Below are positions 54,723 through 61,039 of a DNA stretch of 61,039 nt, one piece after another. This stretch comes from Arthrobacter sp. S39 (GTDB lineage Bacteria > Actinomycetota > Actinomycetes > Actinomycetales > Micrococcaceae), in contig NZ_SIHX01000016.1 in NCBI RefSeq assembly GCF_004320525.1, positions 1 through 61,039 of the forward strand. Reading direction: 5' to 3'. The translations under genes were made by a program, and so were the position numbers. The number at the start of each line of letters is the position of its first letter. Positions within the stretch are counted from its first letter, which is position 1. The notes under the pieces are model-generated. The model ran no database searches. It saw only the letters and a list, made by a program, of their open reading frames with translations, and was not told the DNA's origin.

Positions 54723-55642
54723 ACACCATCGAGGCGGTGGTCCGCACCACGGACCCGGCCGACTGGCGCGACGGCGACGCCTGGCTGGCGGGCGGCACCG
54801 TCCTCTTCTCCTACGGAAGCTACGCCTTCGGCCCCGAACCGCTCAAACGCCTCCTGGACCTGGGCTCCGCCGGCTGGACCCCCGTCACGGTCACCGACGA
54901 CGGTATCGAACTGGCCGCAACCTGCACGGTCGCGGAACTCTACGCCCTCCCGGAATCCACGGACCTATCCCGGCGCGGCTGGCCCGGGCTGGACCTCGTC
55001 CGGCCCAGCTGCGACTCCTTCGTGGCGTCCTTCAAGGTCTGGAACATGTCCACGGTGGGCGGCAACATCTGCACCGCACTCCCGGCAGGACCCATGACCT
55101 CGCTCTGCGCAGGGCTCGACGCCGTGGCCACCATCCTTGGCCCCGGCGGCATGACCCGCACCGTCCCCGTGGCCGACTTCGTCACCGGGGACGGGACAAA
55201 CTGCCTGGCACCCGGTGAGCTGCTGCGCAGCATCCACCTCCCGGCGTCGGCCCTTTCCTCCCGCGTGGCGTTCCGCCGCCTGTCGCTGAGCAACCTGGGA
55301 CGCTCCGGCGTCCTGCTGATCGGAAGGCTCGACGGCGGCACATCACTGATACTGACCGTCACCGCAGCGACCAAACGGCCCGTGCAGCTGCGCTTCCGGC
55401 ACCTGCCGGGCGCAGCGGAACTGGCCGCAGCACTGGACGACGCCATTCCCCATAACCTCTACCACAACGACATCCACGGGCTGACGGCCTGGCGGCAGGA
55501 CATGACCTACCGCCTGGCGGAGGAGATCCGCGCCGAGCTCGCCGGCTCCGAAGACGGAGCAGTCGTGTCCGGCGACTTCTGGCCGCCGCAGGTGCGCAGT
55601 TCGCCCGCGCCCCGGCACATCCCACAGCAGGAAGGGGCCTGA
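54713..55642 (+). CDS. Molybdenum hydroxylase FAD-binding subunit
   Basis: 309 residues from ATG 54713 (AGGAG 5 bases before). CO dehydrogenase flavoprotein fold: WLAGGTVLFSYGSYA, STVGGNICTALPAGPMTSLCAGLDAVATILGPGGMTRTVPVADFVTG, PGELLRSIHLPAS, and C-terminal SNLGRSGVLLIGRLDGG. Passes electrons from the 2Fe-2S centres to NAD or oxygen. Coupled by overlap to xdhC and 3 bp before the catalytic subunit. Confidence 0.87.
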   Translation: MDMNTIEAVVRTTDPADWRDGDAWLAGGTVLFSYGSYAFGPEPLKRLLDLGSAGWTPVTVTDDGIELAATCTVAELYALPESTDLSRRGWPGLDLVRPSCDSFVASFKVWNMSTVGGNICTALPAGPMTSLCAGLDAVATILGPGGMTRTVPVADFVTGDGTNCLAPGELLRSIHLPASALSSRVAFRRLSLSNLGRSGVLLIGRLDGGTSLILTVTAATKRPVQLRFRHLPGAAELAAALDDAIPHNLYHNDIHGLTAWRQDMTYRLAEEIRAELAGSEDGAVVSGDFWPPQVRSSPAPRHIPQQEGA

Positions 55643-55645
55643 CGA

Positions 55646-58495
55646 ATGGCCATCGAGATCAACGGCATTCCGGCGGAAGCCGGGCCGCGCCCCGGGCAGT
55701 GCCTGCGGACGTTCCTTCGGGAGCAGGGCAACCTGGGCGTTAAGAAGGGCTGTGACGGCGGCGACTGCGGTGCCTGCACCGTGCACGTGGACGGCACTCC
55801 CGTCCACAGCTGCATCTACCCGGCCGTCCGGGCCGAGGGGCACGCCGTCACCACCATCGAAGGGCTGGCCGGGAAGTCCGGCGCAGCCAGCGGGGATCTG
55901 CATCCTGTCCAGCAGCAGTTCCTGGAGCGGCAGGGCTTCCAGTGCGGTTTCTGCACCGCAGGCATGCTGATGACCGCTGCGACGTTCACCGACGAACAGA
56001 AGGAGAACCTGCCCCGCAGCCTCAAGGGCAACCTGTGCCGCTGCACGGGCTACCGCGCCATCGAGGACGCCGTCTGCGGGCACGCCGGCCACCCGGATCC
56101 GGCCGGACCGGGTTCCGGAATCGCGGGCGAGGGCCAGCCCGAACCGCGGCCCGGGGGGATGGGCGACGACGTCCCCGCCCCCGCCAGCCGTGCCATCGTC
56201 ACGGGCACAGCCCGCTACACCCTGGATGTTCCCGCAGACCAGCTGCCCGGGCTGCTGCACCTGAAGCTCCTGCGCTCGCCGCACGCCCACGCCCGCGTCC
56301 TCAGCATCAACACCGAAGCAGCACTCAAAGTGCCCGGAGTCGTGGCGGTGTTCACGCACGAGGATGCCCCTGCATCGCTGTTTTCCACCGCCCAGCATGA
56401 GCTGTACACGGACGACCCCGACGACACCCGCGTGCTGGACGACGTGGTGCGGTTCCGCGGCCAGAGGGTCGCCGCCGTCGTCGCTGACTCCGTTCAGGCA
56501 GCCGAACTGGGCGTCCGGGCACTCGCCGTGGAGTACAAAATCCTCGACGCTGTGTTCACTCCGCAGGATGCCATCCGTCCCGGCGCGCCCACGCTGCACG
56601 GGGAGAAGGACGCCCACGCTGCCCGGATTGCCCGGCCGGAGCAAAACGTCGTGGCCGAACTCCACTCGGAACTGGGCAGCGTGGAGGAGGGCTTCGCGGC
56701 CGCGAGCTTCGTCCATGAGCAGACCTACCAGACCCAGCGCGTCCAGCACGTCGCATTGGAGACCCATGCCTCCATCGCCTCGGTGGACAGCGACGGACGG
56801 CTGCAGGTCCGCACCTCCAGCCAGGTTCCCTTCCTGGTCCGCCGCACGCTGTGTCGGGTCTTCGGTCTCTCCGAGGAGCAGGTCCACGTGGTGGCCGGCC
56901 GCGTGGGCGGCGGCTTCGGCGGCAAGCAGGAGGTGCTGACAGAGGACATCGTGGCGCTCGCCGCCCTGAAACTGGGCCGGCCTGTCCAGCTCGAACTGAC
57001 TCGGACGGAGCAGTTCACCGCCACCACCACCCGGCATCCGTTCACCATCAAGCTCAAGGCCGGCGCCAGTGCCGACGGACGGCTGACCGCGCTGAAGCTG
57101 GACGTCCTGACCAACACCGGCGCCTATGGCAACCACGGTCCGGGCGTGATGTTCCATGGGTGCGGTGAGTCCCTGGCTGTCTACAAATGCGACAACAAAA
57201 AGGTGGACGCCCAGGCTGTCTACACGAACACTGTCCCCTCCGGTGCCTTCCGCGGCTACGGCTTGAGCCAGATGATTTTCGCGATCGAGTCGGCCATGGA
57301 TGAACTGGCCATTGGGATCGGCATGGATCCCTTGGAGTTCCGCCGCCGGAACATGGTGCGCGAGGGGGACGACATGCTGTCCACCCATCCCGAGCCGGAA
57401 GAAGACGTCCACTACGGCAGTTACGGCCTGGACCAGTGCACCGGCCTGGTCCGGGACGCCCTGGACCGCGGCGCCGAGCGGTACCGTGCCGCCGGGCTTG
57501 ATGACCTCGGCCCGGATTGGGTCACTGGCGAGGGCACCGCGCTGTCGATGATCGACACGGTGCCGCCGCGCGGCCACTTCGCCCATTCGAAGGTCCGGCT
57601 CCTGCCGGACGGAACGTACCAGGCCGACGTCGGCACGGCCGAGTTCGGCAACGGCACCACCACGGTGCACGCCCAGCTGGCGGCCACCGCGCTGTCCACC
57701 GAGGCCGCGCGGGTCACGGTGCGGCAGTCGGACACCGACCTGATCGAGCACGACACCGGCGCGTTCGGTTCGGCCGGCACGGTGGTGGCAGGGAAGGCGA
57801 CCCTTGCCGCCGCCGAGGAACTCGCCGTCCGGATCCGGGCGTTCGCCGCCGGGATCCGGCAGGTCCAGTCCTCCGGCTGCGTCCTCGACGGCGACACTGT
57901 GGTGTGCGAGGGAACGCCCGTGCCGCTGGCGGAACTGGCGCAGGAAGCCGCGGAAGCCGGCGTCGAACTTTCCGCCGAAGGACGCTGGGGCGGCACGCCA
58001 CGGTCCGTGGCGTTCAACGTGCACGGGTTCCGCGTCGCGGTGAACCGCGGCACTGGCGAACTGCGGATCCTGCAGAGCGTCCAGGCCGCCGACGCCGGCG
58101 TGGTGGTCAATCCGCGGCAGTGCCGCGGCCAGATCGAGGGCGGGATCGCGCAGGCGCTGGGCGCCGCGCTGTACGAGGAGGTGGTGGTGGACGACGCCGG
58201 CCGGGTCACCACGGACATCCTCCGCCAGTACCACATCCCCACCTTCGCCGACGTGCCACGGAGCGAGGTCTACTTCGCCGACACCAACGACAAACTGGGA
58301 CCGCTCGGCGCCAAGTCGATGAGCGAAAGCCCCTTCAACCCGGTGGCTCCCGCCCTGGCCAACGCCATCCGGAACGCCACCGGAGTGCGCTTCGCCTCGC
58401 TGCCCATCGCGAGGGACAAGATTTACCTCGGCCTCCGGGAAGCATCGCGGGGTCACATAACGCCCAAAGAAGCGCCTCAGATGGGCCGGATCTGA
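55646..58495 (+). CDS. Molybdenum hydroxylase with fused 2Fe-2S and molybdopterin domains (XdhD-like)
   Basis: 949 residues. Residues 1-155 hold two 2Fe-2S modules: GCDGGDCGACTVHVDG and QCGFCTAGMLM...NLCRCTGYRAIED. From about 180 the molybdopterin domain: FRGQRVAAVVADSV, VAGRVGGGFGGKQEVLTEDI, TRTEQFTATTTRHPF, PSGAFRGYGLSQMIFAIESAMDELA, TVEFGNGTTTVHAQLA-type (GTAEFGNGTTTVHAQL), and GPLGAKSMSESPFNPV with the catalytic Glu. FAD is on a separate gene, as in E. coli XdhD/YgfM. Substrate is probably hypoxanthine/xanthine, but the Glu position after GGFGGK is Gln here. Confidence 0.88.
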   Translation: MAIEINGIPAEAGPRPGQCLRTFLREQGNLGVKKGCDGGDCGACTVHVDGTPVHSCIYPAVRAEGHAVTTIEGLAGKSGAASGDLHPVQQQFLERQGFQCGFCTAGMLMTAATFTDEQKENLPRSLKGNLCRCTGYRAIEDAVCGHAGHPDPAGPGSGIAGEGQPEPRPGGMGDDVPAPASRAIVTGTARYTLDVPADQLPGLLHLKLLRSPHAHARVLSINTEAALKVPGVVAVFTHEDAPASLFSTAQHELYTDDPDDTRVLDDVVRFRGQRVAAVVADSVQAAELGVRALAVEYKILDAVFTPQDAIRPGAPTLHGEKDAHAARIARPEQNVVAELHSELGSVEEGFAAASFVHEQTYQTQRVQHVALETHASIASVDSDGRLQVRTSSQVPFLVRRTLCRVFGLSEEQVHVVAGRVGGGFGGKQEVLTEDIVALAALKLGRPVQLELTRTEQFTATTTRHPFTIKLKAGASADGRLTALKLDVLTNTGAYGNHGPGVMFHGCGESLAVYKCDNKKVDAQAVYTNTVPSGAFRGYGLSQMIFAIESAMDELAIGIGMDPLEFRRRNMVREGDDMLSTHPEPEEDVHYGSYGLDQCTGLVRDALDRGAERYRAAGLDDLGPDWVTGEGTALSMIDTVPPRGHFAHSKVRLLPDGTYQADVGTAEFGNGTTTVHAQLAATALSTEAARVTVRQSDTDLIEHDTGAFGSAGTVVAGKATLAAAEELAVRIRAFAAGIRQVQSSGCVLDGDTVVCEGTPVPLAELAQEAAEAGVELSAEGRWGGTPRSVAFNVHGFRVAVNRGTGELRILQSVQAADAGVVVNPRQCRGQIEGGIAQALGAALYEEVVVDDAGRVTTDILRQYHIPTFADVPRSEVYFADTNDKLGPLGAKSMSESPFNPVAPALANAIRNATGVRFASLPIARDKIYLGLREASRGHITPKEAPQMGRI

Positions 58496-58519
58496 CCCCG
58501 CGTTGCATATAGTCGGGGG

Positions 58520-59500
58520 ATGGAACAGCGCAGATTAGGCAAGACCGGACGGAACGTCTCGATCGTGGGGCTGGGAACCTGGCAGCTCGGTGCTGACTGG
58601 GGCAACGTGGACGACGGACAGGCGCAGGCGATCCTGGCCGCCTCGGTGGAAGCCGGCGTCACGCTCTTCGACACGGCCGACGTCTACGGCGACGGCAAGA
58701 GCGAGCAGGCCATCGGCGCGTTCCTGAAGGACAACCCCGGGCTGGACATCACCGTGGCCACCAAAATGGGCCGCCGCATGGACCAGCAGCCGGAAAACTA
58801 CACTCTGGCCAACTTCCGCCAGTGGGTGGACCGGTCGCGGAAGAACCTGGGCACGGACAGCCTCGACCTCGTCCAGCTGCACTGCCCGCCCACGTCCGTC
58901 TACAGCAGCGCCGAAGTCTACGACGCGCTGGACACCCTGGTCTCCGAAGGGGCCATCCGCAACTACGGCGTCAGCGTGGAACGCACCGACGAAGCGCTCG
59001 AAGCCATCCGGCACGAAGGCACTGCATCCGTCCAGATCATCCTCAATGCGTTCCGGCTGAAGCCCCTGGACGAGGTCCTGCCCGCGGCTAAGGAGGCAGG
59101 CGTCGGGATCATCGCCCGCGTTCCGCTCGCCTCCGGCCTGCTCACGGGCAAGTACACCAAGGACACGTCCTTCGCCGAGAACGACCACCGCAATTACAAC
59201 CGCACGGGCGAATCGTTCGACGTCGGCGAGACCTTCTCCGGTGTGGACTACGAGCTGGGGCTGAAGGCCGTGGCCGAGTTTGAGCAGCTGGTCCCGGACG
59301 GCGTAGGCACACCCCACGCGGCCATCGCCTGGATCGCCGCCCAGGACGGCGTCACCACCGTCATTCCCGGCGCACGGAACGTGGACCAGGCCACCGCGAA
59401 TGCTGCCGCAGCCGGAGTTTCCCTTAACGGCGAATTCGACGAGGGCGTGCGCTGGATCTACGACCACTACTTCCGCGAGGCCATCCACCCCCGCTGGTAG
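58520..59500 (+). CDS. Aldo/keto reductase
   Basis: 326 residues. MEQRRLGKTGRNVSIVGLGTWQLG, GVTLFDTADVYGDGKSEQAIGAFLK (catalytic Asp, Tyr), VATKMGR (Lys), LDLVQLHCPP (His), FRLKPLDEV, IIARVPLASGLLTGKY, VIPGARNVDQATANAAAAGV. NADPH-dependent oxidoreductase. 24 bp after the molybdenum hydroxylase and possibly co-transcribed; no sign that it acts in purine breakdown. Confidence 0.9.
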   Translation: MEQRRLGKTGRNVSIVGLGTWQLGADWGNVDDGQAQAILAASVEAGVTLFDTADVYGDGKSEQAIGAFLKDNPGLDITVATKMGRRMDQQPENYTLANFRQWVDRSRKNLGTDSLDLVQLHCPPTSVYSSAEVYDALDTLVSEGAIRNYGVSVERTDEALEAIRHEGTASVQIILNAFRLKPLDEVLPAAKEAGVGIIARVPLASGLLTGKYTKDTSFAENDHRNYNRTGESFDVGETFSGVDYELGLKAVAEFEQLVPDGVGTPHAAIAWIAAQDGVTTVIPGARNVDQATANAAAAGVSLNGEFDEGVRWIYDHYFREAIHPRW

Positions 59501-59511
59501 GTCCCACCCCC

Positions 59512-59574
59512 GCGCGAACATGCAGGTAATGACGCCAAATCGCGATTTTGACGTCGTTACGTGCCAGTTCGCGC
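59512..59574. repeat. 63-bp palindromic repeat, copy 2
   Basis: GCGCGAAC...TGCCAGTTCGCGC, same length and about 45 of 63 positions identical by hand alignment to the copy at 44861-44923. The loop and inner stem differ. It lies between the converging aldo/keto reductase and MocA-like genes. Confidence 0.75.
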
Positions 59575-59581
59575 TTCGAAT

Positions 59582-60202
59582 TTAGCCGAGCAGGTGGAGG
59601 TGCTCCGGGGTGTCGATGTCCGCCCCGGTTGACTGATCCCTGCAGTCCACCTCATCCACCAGCTCCGGGTGGGCCTGCAGGAAGCCTCGTGCGCCGGCGT
59701 CGCCCGCCACGGTACCGGCCACTGCGTCCCGGAGTCCGACGTCGATGAGCAGCGGATGCCCCCGGCGCACCGTTCCGTCGGCACCGCCGTCGCCATAAGC
59801 GGCTGCGGTGATCCGGCCCGGACGGTGGGCGGCCAGCAGGCGCCCCACCGTCCGGAGGGTCAGGCCGGGCTGGTCCACCAGCGCAATCAGCAGATGGTCC
59901 TGCGGGTCCGCCGCGGCGTTGCCCAGCAGGAACGAGCTGCCCATGCCGGACTGCCAGTCGTTGTTGACCACCGTCCGGTAGCGGTCCAGCTCGGCGATGG
60001 CCGCGACGTCGGGGGCACCTGCGCCGAGCACCACCACCACCTCACGGCAGCCGCCGTCGAGCAGTGCTCCTGCGATGGACTCCACCAGCGGCCGGCCGCG
60101 GTAGGGGAGGAGGGCCTTGGGCCCCTTCCCCAGCCGCCTGCCGGCGCCGGCCGCAAGGACAACAGCGGTGGTCCTGGTCTCAGAAATGTTCCCCATAGCC
60201 AC
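59582..60202 (-). CDS. Molybdenum cofactor cytidylyltransferase (MocA-like NTP transferase)
   Basis: 206 residues. AVVLAAGAGRRLGKGPKALLPYRGRPLVESIAGALLDGGCREVVVVLGA is the nucleotidyltransferase start; DWQSGMGSSFLLGNAAAD, LLIALVDQPGLTLRTVGRLL, GHPLLIDVGLRDAVAGTVAGDAGARGFL and DIDTPEHL follow. MocA adds CMP to molybdopterin for the dinucleotide cofactor used by xanthine dehydrogenase family enzymes. Located next to the molybdenum hydroxylase genes, convergent to them. Confidence 0.85.
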   Translation of the reverse strand: MAMGNISETRTTAVVLAAGAGRRLGKGPKALLPYRGRPLVESIAGALLDGGCREVVVVLGAGAPDVAAIAELDRYRTVVNNDWQSGMGSSFLLGNAAADPQDHLLIALVDQPGLTLRTVGRLLAAHRPGRITAAAYGDGGADGTVRRGHPLLIDVGLRDAVAGTVAGDAGARGFLQAHPELVDEVDCRDQSTGADIDTPEHLHLLG

Positions 60203-60239
60203 ACCCTAGCCGCCCGGTCAGTGATTGGTCGGTGACACC

Positions 60240-61039
60240 TCAGGCGTCGCCGCCCGCTCCTCCTGTGGTGCCGGCGTTGACGTCCAGGAGCTTGTAGCGG
60301 TCCATCGCGTATTGCGGTGCGCCTTCCTCCACGTCGCCCCGCGCCGCCAGCAGCTGCAGCGTCTTCACCACGATGGAGTGGGTGTCATTCTTGAAGAACC
60401 GGCGTGCCGCTGCCCGGGTGTCGGAGAAGCCGAAGCCGTCCGCGCCGAGCGAGGCGAACTTGTTCGGGAGGAACTGGCGGATCTGGTCCGGGACGGCCTT
60501 CATATAATCCGAGACCGCCACGATGGGACCCTGCGCATCGGCCAATTGCCTGGCCACGAACGGGATCCTGGCGGGCTCGCCGGGGTTCAGGAACGCGTCT
60601 TCCTCTGCTGCGAGGCCGTCGCGGCGCAGTTCGTTCCAGGATGTGACGGACCAGACGTCGGCTGAGACGCCCCAGTCCTCGGCCAGGATCCGCTGCGCTT
60701 CCAGCGCCCAGGGCACTGAGACACCGGACGCCAGGATCTGGCTCTTGGGACCCTGGACGTCCGACGCCGACACCCGGTAGATGCCCTTCAGCACACCTTC
60801 GACGTCGAGGTTCTCGGGTTCGGACGGCTGGGTGATCGGCTCGTTGTAGACGGTGATGTAGTACATCAGGTTTTTATCGGATGCAGGTCCGGTTCCTTCG
60901 CCGCTTGCGGCCGGTCCGTACATCCGTTCGATTCCGTCGCGGATGATGTGGCCCATTTCGTAGCCGTAGGCGGGGTCGTAGGTGACTACTGCCGGGTTGG
61001 TGGCGGCGAGGATGGGGGAGTGGCCGTCGGCGTGCTGGA
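60240..61039 (-). CDS. aceE: Pyruvate dehydrogenase E1, homodimeric type (partial, C-terminal part)
   Basis: Open at the right edge of the window. The frame reads ADGHSPILAATNPAVVTYDPAYGYEMGHIIRDGIERMYG onward, then YYITVYNEPITQPSEPENLDVEGVLKGIYRVS, NELRRDGLAAEEDAFLNPGE, GPIVAVSDYMKAVPDQIRQFLPNKFASLGADGFGFSDTRAAARRFFKNDTHSIVVKTLQLLAARGDVEEGAPQYAMDRYKLLDVNAG, characteristic of the C-terminal E1 domain of AceE. Converts pyruvate to acetyl-CoA with E2 and E3. Confidence 0.9.
   Translation of the reverse strand, partial: QHADGHSPILAATNPAVVTYDPAYGYEMGHIIRDGIERMYGPAASGEGTGPASDKNLMYYITVYNEPITQPSEPENLDVEGVLKGIYRVSASDVQGPKSQILASGVSVPWALEAQRILAEDWGVSADVWSVTSWNELRRDGLAAEEDAFLNPGEPARIPFVARQLADAQGPIVAVSDYMKAVPDQIRQFLPNKFASLGADGFGFSDTRAAARRFFKNDTHSIVVKTLQLLAARGDVEEGAPQYAMDRYKLLDVNAGTTGGAGGDA

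Noticed and set aside
55343..58456. A 1037-codon open frame on the minus strand
   Set aside because: Antisense to the molybdenum hydroxylase; composition rich in His, Arg and Gly, no domain.

Overview
The window looks like a chromosomal piece of a high-GC actinobacterium of the Micrococcaceae, most likely Arthrobacter or Pseudarthrobacter. This is inferred from the strong G/C third-position bias, the GAF-ANTAR regulators, the AlkC-type repair protein, the stand-alone LigD polymerase domain, the homodimeric pyruvate dehydrogenase (aceE) at the right edge, and intergenic palindromes of a type familiar from that family. I see no rRNA, tRNA, CRISPR array, transposase or phage genes.

Layout. Positions 1-8117 (minus strand) hold an envelope cluster: a phosphodiester glycosidase, a GT2/GtrA glycosyltransferase, a DUF4956 membrane protein, a VTC-type polyphosphate polymerase domain protein and a secreted beta-helix carbohydrate-binding lipoprotein. 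A compositionally different segment with a secreted FN3 protein splits it. Positions 8260-14232 carry a tripartite tricarboxylate transporter operon with an RraA-like aldolase, a divergent RpiR regulator and an MFS carrier. Positions 14303-19419 hold a GAF-ANTAR regulator, a short adenylate kinase, an NAD-dependent epimerase, a secreted S8 protease (probably with an ATT start) and two small proteins. Positions 19457-23537 are a multiple-monosaccharide ABC transporter (ChvE/MmsA/MmsB type) with a LacI/cre-type operator upstream. Positions 23744-37236 are mixed: DNA alkylation repair, PAP2, MmcQ/YjbR, a heat-shock island (HspR-like MerR, Hsp20, and a J-domain gene whose two halves are in different frames joined at a slippery heptamer), an AAA ATPase, GH1, App1, DUF72, a second GAF-ANTAR, GH15, a YegP-like protein, HAD and VOC proteins.

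Positions 38641-60202 form a purine and ureide catabolic region. One operon (malic enzyme, malate synthase, DUF6986, ureidoglycine aminohydrolase) is divergent from an IclR regulator. It is followed by a urate-type permease and uricase, a 59-residue unknown protein, a LigD polymerase domain, 8-oxoguanine deaminase, a nucleoside deaminase, an AzgA-like permease, XdhC, an FAD subunit, a fused 2Fe-2S/molybdopterin subunit, an aldo/keto reductase and a MocA-like cytidylyltransferase. Together these suggest import of purines, deamination, oxidation to urate, and disposal of glyoxylate through malate to pyruvate. Hydroxyisourate hydrolase, OHCU decarboxylase, allantoinase and allantoicase are not in the window.

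Main leads: a repeated IclR-type operator (consensus about TTYCACWTTGYGRAA, with a second half site 20-21 bp away) in three intergenic regions of the purine block; a strong intrinsic terminator in the uricase leader; a small FYLP-repeat protein under the same operator; the slippery-site J-domain gene; and the envelope polymer cluster.
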